A program made the translations under genes and the position numbers. From Luteococcus sp038433155 (GTDB taxonomy: Bacteria; Actinomycetota; Actinomycetes; Propionibacteriales; Propionibacteriaceae): a stretch of 64,000 nucleotides of DNA. Location: the NCBI RefSeq assembly GCF_038433155.1, contig NZ_JBCDMW010000019.1:1-64000 (forward strand). The letters run 5' to 3'. Below are positions 25,296 through 33,143 of the stretch, in pieces; position 1 is the first letter of the stretch, and each line of letters starts with the position of its first letter. The notes below the pieces were generated by a model. The model was not told the DNA's origin. It made no database searches and saw only the letters and a list, made by a program, of their open reading frames with translations.

Positions 25296-25999
25296 GTCTG
25301 CTCCTGTCTGCGCCCAGCGGCGATGGCCTCGGCCACCAAGAGGTCGAACGGTTCGGTGACCTTGGTGGCATCCCGGGAGCCGGGGACCAACCGGACGGGA
25401 TGCCCCAAGGCCTCGCACACCGCGGCGTCGTCGGTGACCTCCAGCCCGCGCTCCGCGGCCTGCCGGTGCGCCTCGCGCAGGGTGGCCAGGTCGAAGCCCT
25501 GCGGGGTCTGCACGGCCACCAGGGCGGACCGATCAACCACCTCGGAATCGCCCGCCTCGAGCGGGCCCGGGCAGGTGCGCCGACGGATGGTGTCCACCAC
25601 CGGCACCACCGGGATCACACACACGTGGCCGTCGGCCACCGCCTGGCGCACCGCGAGCACCACGTCGGCGGGCACGAAGGGCCGGGCGGCATCGTGCACC
25701 AGCACGATCCCGTGCTCTCCCGCCGCGGCCAGACCGTTGGCGACGGAGTCCTGCCGTCGCGCTCCCCCGACGACCAGCTCCACCGGGATCCCCACCCCGG
25801 CCAGCGCCTCGGCGAAGTCGGGCAGCAGGCTGGCGGCCACCACCACGACGGCCCGCTCACAGCCCCCGGCGGCCAGCGCGTCGACGGACCAACGGACCAG
25901 CGGCTTGCCGTCGATCCGCACCAGCGCCTTGGGCACCTGCCCACCCAGCCGGGAACCAGAACCGGCCGCCACCACGAGGGCGACGACCGGTTCATTCAT
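25292..25999 (-). CDS. ispD: 2-C-methyl-D-erythritol 4-phosphate cytidylyltransferase
   Basis: A 235-residue nucleotidyltransferase joining CTP and MEP. The N-terminal CTP-binding motif VVAAGSGSRLGGQVPKAL holds the conserved Arg and Lys. LVHDAARPFV, VDTIRR, QTPQGFD and VTDDAAVCEALG follow in the family order. The start at MNEP is 7 nt after a TAGTAT box, a leaderless arrangement. carD ends 22 nt upstream. The order carD-ispD-ispF matches the mycobacterial locus. Confidence 0.95.
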   Translation of the reverse strand: MNEPVVALVVAAGSGSRLGGQVPKALVRIDGKPLVRWSVDALAAGGCERAVVVVAASLLPDFAEALAGVGIPVELVVGGARRQDSVANGLAAAGEHGIVLVHDAARPFVPADVVLAVRQAVADGHVCVIPVVPVVDTIRRRTCPGPLEAGDSEVVDRSALVAVQTPQGFDLATLREAHRQAAERGLEVTDDAAVCEALGHPVRLVPGSRDATKVTEPFDLLVAEAIAAGRRQEQT

Positions 26000-26006
26000 G
26001 GTCTGA

Positions 26007-26012
26007 ATACTA
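26007..26012 (-). promoter_or_regulatory. -10 box of a probable leaderless ispD promoter
   Basis: TAGTAT, 7 nt before the ATG at 25999, in the gap after carD. It could let ispDF be expressed apart from carD. Confidence 0.5.
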
Positions 26013-26021
26013 GGGCACGAG

Positions 26022-26507
26022 TCAGGAAGCGAGCACCTCGTCGAGCATGACCTCGGCGCGGTCCTCCTCGACCTTCTCGGCCAGCGCCAGCTCGGAGACC
26101 AGGATCTGGCGAGCCTTGGCGAGCATGCGCTTCTCGCCGGCGGACAGGCCGCGCTCCTTCTCCCGACGCCACAGATCTCGAACCACCTCGGCCACCTTGA
26201 GCACATTGCCGCTGTGCAGCTTCTCCAGATTGGCCTTGTAGCGACGGGACCAGTTGGTGGGCTCCTCGGTGTGCGGCGCGCGCAGCACGGAGAAGACCTT
26301 CTCCAGCCCATCCTGGTCGACGACATCGCGCACACCCACCAAGTCGAGGTTGCACGCAGGCACCCTCACCACCAGGTCGGTCTGGCCGATGATCCTCAGC
26401 ACCAGGTACAGGCGGTCCTCGCCCTTGATCTTGCGGGTTTCAATGTCTTCGATGACAGCAGCCCCATGATTGGGGTACACCACCGTCTCACCGACCGTAA
26501 AAGTCAT
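26022..26507 (-). CDS. carD: CarD/CdnL-type RNA polymerase-binding regulator
   Basis: 161 residues. The N-terminal Tudor-like RNAP-interaction domain begins MTFTVGETVVYPNHGAAVIEDIE. The helical C-terminal DNA-binding domain contains NWSRRYKANLEKL with the conserved tryptophan that wedges the promoter, then AEVVRDLWRREKERGLS. CarD stabilises open complexes at rRNA and other promoters. AAAGGGG precedes the ATG at 26507; the 22 extra upstream codons are leader. It is divergent from the LpqE-like gene, as in mycobacteria. Confidence 0.95.
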   Translation of the reverse strand: MTFTVGETVVYPNHGAAVIEDIETRKIKGEDRLYLVLRIIGQTDLVVRVPACNLDLVGVRDVVDQDGLEKVFSVLRAPHTEEPTNWSRRYKANLEKLHSGNVLKVAEVVRDLWRREKERGLSAGEKRMLAKARQILVSELALAEKVEEDRAEVMLDEVLAS

Positions 26508-26535
26508 ATTATTTGCAACCCCTTTCCCGCGGACC

Positions 26536-26541
26536 ATTCTA
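26536..26541 (-). promoter_or_regulatory. carD -10 box
   Basis: TAGAAT on the minus strand, followed by a leader of about 22 nt containing the AAAGGGG ribosome-binding site. Confidence 0.45.
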
Positions 26542-26752
26542 GCACGAAGCAAGCTCGGCCTAACTTGCATCAAGCCTTGTCACGCGGTAATGCGAAGTTC
26601 GGTGAGGTCTTGACAAATGCGCTGTGATATGCGGCCCGAGTGCCCGCTTCAGCAGTCATGATTGGAACATCTTGTGCCCCCGACGGGCGCCGGGCGCGGA
26701 AAATGGCTAGTCTGATCGCATCCGTCCGGACATCGAAGAGGACCTACTGACG

Positions 26753-27238
26753 ATGAGCATCACCGCTTCTGCCGCCCGCCTTCGCCCCGTCGCCGTCGCC
26801 GCTGCCCTGGTGCTCGGTCTCGGGATGAGTGGCTGCGCCAACTACGAGACGCTGGAGCCCTACCAGCCCGCCGCCGGGATGCAGACCGATGCCCCCGGTG
26901 TGAAGGTCCGCAACCTGATGGTCATCGACGAGGGTGGCCAGCTGCACCTGGCCGGCACCCTGATTGCCGATGCCGAGGACAGCCTGACCAAGGTGGAGGG
27001 CACCGCCCTGAAGGCCAGCGGGGACCCGGCCGGCCCGCTGACCATCGCCGCCAAGACGGTCAAGCTGCCGGCCGTCAAGAACGCCAACCTCGCCGACGAG
27101 AAGATCACCGTCAAGGGCGACGTCAAGGGTGGCGGCATGACCAAGATCAAGCTCACCTTCCAGAAGGCGGCTCCGCTGGAACTGACGGTGCCCGTGCTGG
27201 ACGCGAAGTCCGCCGGCCTGGCCAGCAAGAAGGCCTGA
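26753..27238 (+). CDS. lpqE: LpqE-like lipoprotein
   Basis: 161 residues. The signal peptide ends in a lipobox MSGC with the lipidated Cys28, followed by ANYETLEPYQPAAG. The mature part is beta-rich (VKVRNLMVIDEGGQLHLAGTLI), alternating short strands like copper-chaperone/immunoglobulin folds. In mycobacteria lpqE is divergent from carD, and this gene has the same position and style. The function is unknown. A TAGTCT box lies at 26708-26713. A 14-bp hairpin follows the stop and separates it from convergent regX3. Confidence 0.75.
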   Translation: MSITASAARLRPVAVAAALVLGLGMSGCANYETLEPYQPAAGMQTDAPGVKVRNLMVIDEGGQLHLAGTLIADAEDSLTKVEGTALKASGDPAGPLTIAAKTVKLPAVKNANLADEKITVKGDVKGGGMTKIKLTFQKAAPLELTVPVLDAKSAGLASKKA

Positions 27239-27261
27239 CCCCCCTCCCGCGGCAGACAAGA

Positions 27262-27293
27262 AAGACCCCGACGCCTCTTGGCGTCGGGGTCTT
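27262..27293. terminator. Terminator between lpqE and regX3
   Basis: AAGACCCCGACGCC paired with its complement around a TCTT loop; a perfect 14-bp stem between convergent genes. Confidence 0.85.
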
Positions 27294-27326
27294 GTCATGT
27301 CGCCCCCGGGGAAGGAGGGGGCCGGG

Positions 27327-28004
27327 TCAGCCCTCGAACTTGTAGCCCAGCCCGCGCACCGTCACCAGCAGCGCGGGATTGGACGGGTCGCGCTCGATCT
27401 TTGCCCGCAGCCGCTTCACGTGCACGTCCAGCGTCTTGGTGTCGCCGACGTAGTCGGCGCCCCAGATCCGGTCGATCAGCTGGCCGCGGGTCATCACCCG
27501 GCCGGAATTGCGCAGCAGCAGTTCCAGCAGTTCGAACTCCTTGAGGGCCAGCCGGATCGGCTCCCCGTCGACGGTCACCTCGTGCCGCTCGACGTCCATC
27601 CGCACCCCGCCGGCCTCCACCAGCTCCGGGACCAGCTCGGAATCCTGGCCGCGGCGCAGCACGGCGCGGATCCGAGCCACCAGCTCGCGGTGACTGAACG
27701 GCTTGGTGACATAGTCGTCGGCGCCCAGTTCCAGCCCCACCACCTTGTCGATCTCGGCATCCCGGGCGGTGACCATGATGATCGGCACATTGCTGCGGGA
27801 GCGCAGCTGGCGGCAGACCTCGGTGCCGGGCATGCCGGGCATCATCAGGTCCAGCAGCACGATGTCCGCCCCGACCCGCTCGAACTCGGCCAGGCCCTTT
27901 GCCCCGTCGGCGGCATCGGAGACCTCGAAGCCCTCCTTGCGCAGCATGTAGCCCGTCGCCTCGCGGTAGGACTCCTCGTCCTCGATGATCAATACGCGCG
28001 TCAT
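27327..28004 (-). CDS. regX3: Two-component response regulator, RegX3/PhoB type
   Basis: 225 residues. The receiver domain has the acidic pocket IIEDEE, phospho-acceptor Asp52 (LLDLMMPGMPG) and a TKPF lysine. The C-terminal winged helix has KEFELLELLLRNSGRVMTR and TLDVHVKRLRAKIE, as in OmpR/PhoB proteins. With SenX3 upstream and PhoU divergent, it is the phosphate-starvation regulator. Its ATG overlaps the TGA of the kinase gene (ATGA). Start taken at MTRVLIIEDE. Confidence 0.93.
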   Translation of the reverse strand: MTRVLIIEDEESYREATGYMLRKEGFEVSDAADGAKGLAEFERVGADIVLLDLMMPGMPGTEVCRQLRSRSNVPIIMVTARDAEIDKVVGLELGADDYVTKPFSHRELVARIRAVLRRGQDSELVPELVEAGGVRMDVERHEVTVDGEPIRLALKEFELLELLLRNSGRVMTRGQLIDRIWGADYVGDTKTLDVHVKRLRAKIERDPSNPALLVTVRGLGYKFEG

Positions 28005-29200
28005 GACACCCTTTCGGACTCGTCCTCGTGCTCCACAACCAGCTGGCCCTGCTGCGGGGCGACATCCACCGGGAGCCGCACCGTGAAGGTGGACCCCTGC
28101 CCCAGCTTGCTCCACACATTCACCGAACCACCATGCACGGCCAGGATGTGCTTCACGATGGAAAGGCCCAGACCGGTGCCACCGTGTTCCCGACTGCGGC
28201 CATAGTCCACCCGGTAGAAGCGCTCGAAGATCCGCTGCTGGTTCTCCGGGGTGATCCCGATGCCATTGTCCGCGACGCTGATCTCCACGAATGGGTCACC
28301 GTCCTCGTCCACGGGACTGGTGGTGATCACCACGCGCGCACCATGGTTGGAGTAGACGATGGCGTTCTGCACCAGGTTGCCGATGGCGTCCACCAGCTGG
28401 TGCTCGTCGCCCAACACCGTCAGCTGCTCATCACCAGCCCGGATCACGTCCACGGCCTGCTTGGTGGCCAACTCCCGGCTGCGCTGCAGGGCCTGGTCGA
28501 TCACGTCACCGACGATCACCGGCTCCGCCCGGAGCATCGGATCGTCGGACTGCAGCCGGGACAGGTCGATGATCTGGGTGACCAGCTCTCCCAGCCGGGC
28601 CGCCTCGGCCTGCATCCGACCAGTGAAGCGGCGCACTGCCTCCTCGTCGTCGGCGGCCTGTTCCACCGCCTCGGCCAGCAGGGAGATCGCGCCGATCGGC
28701 GTCTTCAGCTCATGGCCCACATTGGCGACGAAGTCCCGTCGGGTCTCGTCCACCCGCAGCAGAGCGGTCCGGTCATCTGCCAGCACCAGCAGCGCGGCGT
28801 CGCCGAGCGGCGCCACCCGGACGTTCAAGTGCAATGATGGCGCCCCGATCCCGCGCGAGACCTCGGTGTCGAAGACCACCGGGTCCTGGCTGGAGCGCAC
28901 ACTGCGCACCTCGTCCAGCACGCGGTCGATCAGGATCCGGTCGCCGCGGCAGAGCCCCAGCGAACGCGCCTGGGGATTGCTGTGCAGCACCTCGTCGTGC
29001 GGCCCGATCACCAAGGCGGCGGACCGCAGCAGGTTGACCACCTCCACCACCTGTGGCTCCACGGTGGTGGGCCGGGTCCGGGTGGGTTGCTGGATCTGCG
29101 CATAGCGCTGTTCGGAGCGGTGCCACCACCACATTGCCGCTGCCCCCAGGAGAACCCCGAGCAGCAGCCCCAGCAAAGCCCAGAGCACCGTCATCACCAC
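28001..29200 (-). CDS. senX3: Sensor histidine kinase, SenX3 type
   Basis: 399 residues. An N-terminal TM helix (LWALLGLLLGVLLGAAAMWW) is followed by a PAS-like segment and the dimerisation/H-box FVANVGHELKTPIG with phospho-His163. ATP-binding N, G1 and G2 boxes follow (NLVQNAIVYSN, VADNGIGI, HGGTGLGLSIVKH). It phosphorylates RegX3 in response to phosphate supply, under PhoU control. GTG-GTG-ATG provides three near-equivalent starts. A TATGCT box lies just upstream, so the transcript is nearly leaderless. Confidence 0.92.
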   Translation of the reverse strand: MVMTVLWALLGLLLGVLLGAAAMWWWHRSEQRYAQIQQPTRTRPTTVEPQVVEVVNLLRSAALVIGPHDEVLHSNPQARSLGLCRGDRILIDRVLDEVRSVRSSQDPVVFDTEVSRGIGAPSLHLNVRVAPLGDAALLVLADDRTALLRVDETRRDFVANVGHELKTPIGAISLLAEAVEQAADDEEAVRRFTGRMQAEAARLGELVTQIIDLSRLQSDDPMLRAEPVIVGDVIDQALQRSRELATKQAVDVIRAGDEQLTVLGDEHQLVDAIGNLVQNAIVYSNHGARVVITTSPVDEDGDPFVEISVADNGIGITPENQQRIFERFYRVDYGRSREHGGTGLGLSIVKHILAVHGGSVNVWSKLGQGSTFTVRLPVDVAPQQGQLVVEHEDESERVS

Positions 29201-29271
29201 CCCAGCATATGGCCTATGACCACGGGCGACGGCGGCCGGGAGCCGGTAACAGGCACAACCATTTCCCGACT

Positions 29272-29278
29272 GTTCACC
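29272..29278 (+). promoter_or_regulatory. Possible RegX3/PHO half-site upstream of phoU
   Basis: One copy of GTTCACC, the repeat unit of actinobacterial PHO boxes, in the senX3/phoU divergent region. A second good copy at the expected spacing is not obvious, so this is tentative. Confidence 0.3.
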
Positions 29279-29416
29279 TTCTGGAAACTCCGTGTCCCCA
29301 TCCCGTCAGTTGCACCTGCCTAGCCTCAGGTCCGATGCCTGCACTGAGCGGTTCGGTCCGGAGGTGGCAGGATGTCAGACGCGAGCATTCGCACACCACC
29401 GAGGAAGGCACTCTCA

Positions 29417-30082
29417 ATGCGCGAGACCTATCACGAAGAACTCAACGACGTCGTCAACCAGCTGGTCAGCATGAGCAGCAATGTGCGCAGCGCGGTGCAC
29501 GACGCCACCCGCGCTCTGCTCCAGGCTGACCTCCGGATGGCCGAGCGGGTCATTGCCGACGATGCCCGACTGGACGCCATGCACGAGCAGATCGAGCGGC
29601 AGTGCTTCCAGCTGCTGGCCCGCCAGGCCCCGGTGGCCGGCGAGCTGCGCACCATCGTCGCCGCCCTGCGGATGGTCTTCGAGCTGGCCCGGATGGGTGA
29701 CCTGGCGGCGCACGTCGCCAAGATCGCCCGGATGCGCTACCCCGAGCACGCCGTGCCGGAGGACCTGGTGGCCAACTTCTCCCGGATGTCCGAGCTGGCC
29801 GACGCCATGATCGCCGCCGCCGGCCGCACCCTGGACGAGCGCGACGTCGAGGAGGCCGAGAAGCTGGCCGAGCACGACGAGGAGATGGATGCCCTGCGCG
29901 CCGAGCAGTTCCAGGTGCTGCTGGCCGACGACTGGCAGCACGGCGTGGAGAAGGCCGTCGACGCCGCCCTGCTGGGCCGCTACTACGAGCGGATCGCCGA
30001 CCACGCGGTGGCCATGGGCCGTCGGATCATCTACATCATCACCGGTGAGGCGCCCGAGGGCGAGAACTGGCCCAACGCCTGA
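29417..30082 (+). CDS. phoU: Phosphate signalling regulator PhoU
   Basis: 221 residues of two tandem three-helix PhoU domains: RETYHEELNDVVNQLVSM opens the first and VANFSRMSELADAMIAAA the second. Metal-binding acidic motifs are ELARMGDLAAHVAK and GRYYERIADHAVAMGRR. PhoU inhibits the SenX3-type kinase when phosphate is plentiful by bridging it to the Pst transporter; no pst genes lie in this window. GAGGAAGG lies before the ATG at 29417. It is divergent from senX3-regX3. Confidence 0.93.
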   Translation: MRETYHEELNDVVNQLVSMSSNVRSAVHDATRALLQADLRMAERVIADDARLDAMHEQIERQCFQLLARQAPVAGELRTIVAALRMVFELARMGDLAAHVAKIARMRYPEHAVPEDLVANFSRMSELADAMIAAAGRTLDERDVEEAEKLAEHDEEMDALRAEQFQVLLADDWQHGVEKAVDAALLGRYYERIADHAVAMGRRIIYIITGEAPEGENWPNA

Positions 30083-30130
30083 CATTGGGGGCGTGCCGCC
30101 CCCAAACCCCCTGCCGGAGTTGAGATCGTG

Positions 30131-30158
30131 CCCGGCCACCAGTTTCCTGGTGGCCGGG
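30131..30158 (+). terminator. phoU terminator
   Basis: CCCGGCCACCAG-TTTC-CTGGTGGCCGGG, a 12-bp perfect stem followed by TTTCTC. Confidence 0.85.
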
Positions 30159-30349
30159 TTTCTCATTCTCTTGTGCTCGCTTCGCTCGCCCCATTGTCTG
30201 TTCCGCCCAGGCGTTCGCGCTCGTTCCTCGCGCTGCCTGGGCGGGCTGCTCACGCTCGTTCCTCGCGCTCGCAGCGTGGGTACCCGTACCTTGGGCCTCG
30301 ACAAAGCTCGGCCACCGTGGTCGCCTCCCTGCCCACGAAACCCCACCAC

Positions 30350-30372
30350 GATCCCCGAGCCTGTCGAGGGGT
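30350..30372 (-). repeat. 23-bp dispersed repeat, copy 1
   Basis: Exact reverse complement of 32370-32392; its core is CCTCGACAGGCTCGGGG when read on the minus strand. Confidence 0.7.
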
Positions 30373-30453
30373 GCTACGAGCGCGACGAAGGAGCCGGTGC
30401 GCGTCGCGGAACAGAAGAATCGGCGAGCGCAGCGAGCTCACGAAAAGAAAGCA

Positions 30454-30482
30454 CCCGGCCACCCACGGAGTGGATGGCCGGG
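30454..30482 (-). terminator. gpmA terminator
   Basis: On the minus strand CCCGGCCATCCA and TGGGTGGCCGGG form a stem with one G-U pair, and TGCTTTCTTTTC follows, the clearest U-rich tail in the window. Confidence 0.88.
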
Positions 30483-30531
30483 CTGGATTCTCAACCCCGG
30501 CAGGGGGTTTGGGGGCGGCACGGCCCCAATG

Positions 30532-31281
30532 TCACTTCTTGCCCTGGTTCTTGACGGCCTCGATGGACGCCTTGGCGGCCTCCGGGTCCAGGTACTTGCC
30601 GCCCTTGGTGACGGGCTTGAAGTCCTCGTCCAGCTCGTAGAACAGGGGGATGCCGGTGGGGATGTTCAGGCCGGCGATGTCCTCGTCGCTGATCTCGTCC
30701 AGGTGCTTGACCAGCGCACGCAGCGAGTTGCCGTGGGCGGTGACCAGCACGGTCTTGCCCTCGGCCAGGTCCGGCTTGATGTTGCTCTCCCAGTAGGGCA
30801 GCATCCGGGCCACGACGTCCTTCAGGCACTCGGTCTGGGGACGCTCGCCCTCGGGGATGTCGGCGTAACGCGGGTCATTGTACTGCGAGTACTCGGCGTC
30901 CTTGTCCAGCACGGGCGGCGGGGTGTCGTAGCTGCGGCGCCACGCCATGAACTGCTCCTCGCCGTACTTGGACAGCGTCTCGGCCTTGTCCAGGCCCTGC
31001 AGGCCGCCGTAGTGGCGCTCGTTGAGGCGCCAGCTGCGCTCGACGGGGATCCAGTGCCGGTCGCAACCGTCGAGGGCCAGGTAGGCGGTGTGGATGGCGC
31101 GGCGCAGCAGGGAGGTGTGCAGCTTCTCGGGCAGCAGGCCCTCGGCCTTGAGCAGCTCGGCGGCCTTCTTGGCCTCGCCGACGCCCTTCTCGTTGATGTC
31201 GACGTCCACCCAGCCGGTGAACAGGTTCTTCTGGTTCCATTCACTCTCGCCGTGGCGGAGCAGGATGAGCTTGTAGGTCAT
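30532..31281 (-). CDS. gpmA: 2,3-bisphosphoglycerate-dependent phosphoglycerate mutase
   Basis: 249 residues, the usual length. The phosphohistidine His10 is in LLRHGESEWN. NLFTGWVDVDI, RAIHTAYLALD, RSWRLNERHYGGLQG and the second catalytic histidine in TAHGNSLRALVKHL are all present. It interconverts 3- and 2-phosphoglycerate in glycolysis. A TAGAGT box 6 nt before the ATG suggests a leaderless mRNA. In mycobacteria gpm1 is also close to senX3-regX3, so the neighbourhood is conserved. Confidence 0.96.
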   Translation of the reverse strand: MTYKLILLRHGESEWNQKNLFTGWVDVDINEKGVGEAKKAAELLKAEGLLPEKLHTSLLRRAIHTAYLALDGCDRHWIPVERSWRLNERHYGGLQGLDKAETLSKYGEEQFMAWRRSYDTPPPVLDKDAEYSQYNDPRYADIPEGERPQTECLKDVVARMLPYWESNIKPDLAEGKTVLVTAHGNSLRALVKHLDEISDEDIAGLNIPTGIPLFYELDEDFKPVTKGGKYLDPEAAKASIEAVKNQGKK

Positions 31282-31287
31282 ACCGTC

Positions 31288-31293
31288 ACTCTA
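31288..31293 (-). promoter_or_regulatory. -10 box of a probable leaderless gpmA promoter
   Basis: TAGAGT, 6 nt before the ATG at 31281. Confidence 0.5.
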
Positions 31294-31394
31294 TCGAGCG
31301 CCCTTGGCTGGCACCGGCGCGGTGCGGGGTCAGTTCATTCCCGGCGCAAATGGACCCCCACGTCGTCGACGGTGGGCGTGGTTGAATCGGGGGC

Positions 31395-32132
31395 ATGACC
31401 AAGACTGCCGTTGTGACCGGAGCAAGCTCAGGAATCGGGGCCGCCACCGCCCGCCAGCTGGCGGCAGCGGGCCATCATGTGATCTGCGCCGCCCGTCGGA
31501 CCGACCGGATCCAGGAACTGGCCGCCGAGATCGGGGGCCAGGCCGTCGCCTGCGACGTGACCGACCCCGCCCAGGTGGCAGCCCTCGCGGATCAGGTGGG
31601 TGACCGGCTGGACGTGCTGGTCAACAATGCCGGCGGCGCCGTCGGTCTGGAGCCGGTGGCCGAGGCGGACCTGGCGGCCTGGCGCACCATGTTCGAGGTG
31701 AACGTCTTCGGCACCGCGACGGTGACCAAGGCGCTGCTGCCGGCGTTGGAGAAGGCCGAGGGCACCATCGTCTTCGTCACCTCGACGGCCGCCGACGGCG
31801 CCTATGAGGGGGCGGCGGGCTACTGCGGCGCCAAGTCCGCCGAGCGCGCCATCGTGGAGGCCTGCCGGTTGGAGCTGTTCGACAGGCCCGTCCGGGTGAC
31901 CGAGATCGCCCCCGGCATGGTGCACACCGAGGAATTCAGTCTGACCCGCTTCCACGGGGACCAGGCGAAGGCGGACAAGGTCTACGCCGGGGTGGCCGAG
32001 CCACTGGTGGCCGACGACGTGGCCGACGCGATCACCTGGATGGCCACCCGCCCCCGGCACGTGAACATCGACCGGATGACCATCCGCCCGCGGGCCCAGG
32101 CCTCCCAGTTCAAGGTCTTCCGCCAGAACTAA
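31395..32132 (+). CDS. Short-chain dehydrogenase/reductase (YdfG-like)
   Basis: 245 residues of the classical SDR fold. The cofactor loop is TGASSGIG (8-15), CDVTD marks the adenine-binding Asp and NNAG is present. The catalytic residues are Ser130, Tyr143 and Lys147 (YCGAK). The Arg-Arg after the second strand (CAARRTDR) favours NADP. The C-terminus (RPRHVNIDRMTIRPRAQ) is like YdfG, an NADP-dependent 3-hydroxy acid (serine/threonine) dehydrogenase; the substrate here is inferred only. No operon partner. A TTGAAT box lies 7 nt before the ATG. Confidence 0.85.
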   Translation: MTKTAVVTGASSGIGAATARQLAAAGHHVICAARRTDRIQELAAEIGGQAVACDVTDPAQVAALADQVGDRLDVLVNNAGGAVGLEPVAEADLAAWRTMFEVNVFGTATVTKALLPALEKAEGTIVFVTSTAADGAYEGAAGYCGAKSAERAIVEACRLELFDRPVRVTEIAPGMVHTEEFSLTRFHGDQAKADKVYAGVAEPLVADDVADAITWMATRPRHVNIDRMTIRPRAQASQFKVFRQN

Positions 32133-32241
32133 CCCCACCATCCAGGCCGAGGATGCTTGAGTCGATAAGAGTTTCCTGAAGGCGTGCTGAGTCGGGCGAA
32201 ATCAAGTGGTTCCGCGACCTTCTATGACGTACGGTCTACTT

Positions 32242-32357
32242 AACCAACACCGGTTGCGGAGGTTGGGGTTCTACATCCAAGTGGGGGATGTGCGAACGGC
32301 CGTGAGGCCAATCGCGAGAACGCAAACGCAATGGCGAGGCCTTCGGGCCTCGCCATT
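32242..32357 (+). ncRNA. Candidate small structured RNA
   Basis: A TACGGT box at 32230-32235 could start a transcript near 32242 that ends at the TTCG-capped hairpin 32346-32357. Between them lie two or three small stems. No family is recognised and conservation is unknown; the hairpin may equally be a late terminator of the SDR gene. Confidence 0.25.
32330..32357 (+). terminator. TTCG-capped hairpin
   Basis: AATGGCGAGGCC-TTCG-GGCCTCGCCATT, a perfect 12-bp stem, 198 nt after the SDR stop. Owner uncertain. Confidence 0.7.
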
Positions 32358-32369
32358 GTGCGTTGTGAG

Positions 32370-32392
32370 ACCCCTCGACAGGCTCGGGGATC
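32370..32392 (+). repeat. 23-bp dispersed repeat, copy 2
   Basis: Exact inverted copy of 30350-30372. Confidence 0.7.
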
Positions 32393-32443
32393 GGGAGGGC
32401 CGGGCCCGGAGCACCCGACGAGATGACCTCGGGAGACGCGAAA

Positions 32444-32473
32444 CGGCGGGCTCCCCCACCGGGGAACCCGCCG
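32444..32473 (-). terminator. Terminator of the transcarboxylase operon
   Basis: A CGGCGGG/CCCGCCG outer stem and a TCCCC/GGGGA inner stem separated by one mismatch, followed on the minus strand by TTTCGCG. Confidence 0.7.
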
Positions 32474-32491
32474 CCGCGGTTGTTGCGAGGA

Positions 32492-32854
32492 TCAGGCCAA
32501 CTGGATCAGCGGCTGGCCACCCTGGACGGGCTGACCGGCCTCAACCAGGATGGAGCCCACCTTGCCCGCGCCGGGCGCGGTGATCTCGGTCTCCATCTTC
32601 ATGGCCTCCAGCACCACCAGCACCTGGCCGGCGGCAACCTCGTCGCCCTCCTTGACCAGGATGCGGGCCACCGAGCCGGCCAGCGGCGCGACGACGGCAT
32701 TGGAGGATCCGGCCGGCATCGAGGCGGTGCCGGGGGCGGGAGCGGCCATCGGGCCGCCGCCACCGATGACGATCGGGGCGAGCGTCTGCTGCTCCTCCTC
32801 AACCTCGACGTCGATCACGTATTCCTGACCGTTGACGGTCACCTTCAGTTTCAT
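32492..32854 (-). CDS. Methylmalonyl-CoA carboxyltransferase 1.3S subunit (biotin carboxyl carrier)
   Basis: 120 residues, matching the size of the Propionibacterium 1.3S subunit. The biotinyl domain carries VLEAMKMETE with the biotinylated Lys86, and the N-terminus MKLKVTVNGQEYVIDVEV is the arm that binds the 12S and 5S subunits. A Gly/Pro/Ala hinge (about 31-50) gives the swinging arm. Carboxyl groups move from methylmalonyl-CoA (12S) to this biotin and then to pyruvate (5S). It is the last gene of the operon. Confidence 0.95.
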   Translation of the reverse strand: MKLKVTVNGQEYVIDVEVEEEQQTLAPIVIGGGGPMAAPAPGTASMPAGSSNAVVAPLAGSVARILVKEGDEVAAGQVLVVLEAMKMETEITAPGAGKVGSILVEAGQPVQGGQPLIQLA

Positions 32855-32883
32855 GTCACTTCTCTCGTCTCAGGTTCGGCTGG

Positions 32884-33132
32884 TCAGACGGCCCGGAAGT
32901 GGGCTCGTCCGCGGGTCTCCGTCGCCCAGTTGCTCCGGTTGCGCAGATGCACGGCCTTCACCTTGGCGTTGTGGCCCAGGTAGGCGGACACGGCGGCCGA
33001 GATGGCCACCATGACGTCCTCGGGGATCTGCTGGTTGGCCTTGAGGCTGGCAACCTCGGCCTCCAGCGCGGTCAGGCGCTGGGACAGGTCGGCCACCAGT
33101 TCCTGCAGCTGAGCGGTACTTGCGTCAGACAT
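32884..33132 (-). CDS. Small transcarboxylase-operon protein (epsilon-like)
   Basis: 82 residues. An N-terminal coiled-coil-like helix (TAQLQELVADLSQRLTALEAEVASLKAN) is followed by PEDVMVAISAAVSAYLGHNAKVKAVHLRN and the C-terminal WATETRGR. This type of small protein with a YLGH...WA..GR pattern accompanies biotin-dependent decarboxylases and carboxylases. It may stabilise the complex, but no activity is known to me. It starts 11 nt after the 12S stop with GGAG upstream, and 1.3S follows after 29 nt. Confidence 0.75.
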   Translation of the reverse strand: MSDASTAQLQELVADLSQRLTALEAEVASLKANQQIPEDVMVAISAAVSAYLGHNAKVKAVHLRNRSNWATETRGRAHFRAV

Positions 33133-33143
33133 TGCTACTCCGA

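Larger units (their letters stand above)
30083..30531. repeat. 449-bp gene-free stretch with dispersed palindromic repeats
   Basis: No coding frame with neighbouring character is seen. It holds the phoU terminator, two copies of CGCTCGTTCCTCGCGCT (about 30218 and 30253), a GCTCGCTTCGCTCG palindrome, and the 23-bp sequence at 30350-30372 that recurs inverted at 32370-32392. It also holds the gpmA terminator. Related wording (GGGCTGCTCACG..CGTTCC) appears near 36758. Such degenerate short repeats are widespread in actinobacterial intergenic DNA. Confidence 0.6.
32133..32491. other. 359-bp gene-free stretch: candidate structured RNA and terminators
   Basis: No coding frame is supported. The stretch is less GC-rich around 32150-32250 and contains small stems (ACATCC 32273-32278 with GGATGT 32286-32291), a strong TTCG hairpin at 32330-32357, the second copy of the 23-bp repeat and the transcarboxylase-operon terminator. 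Confidence 0.5.
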
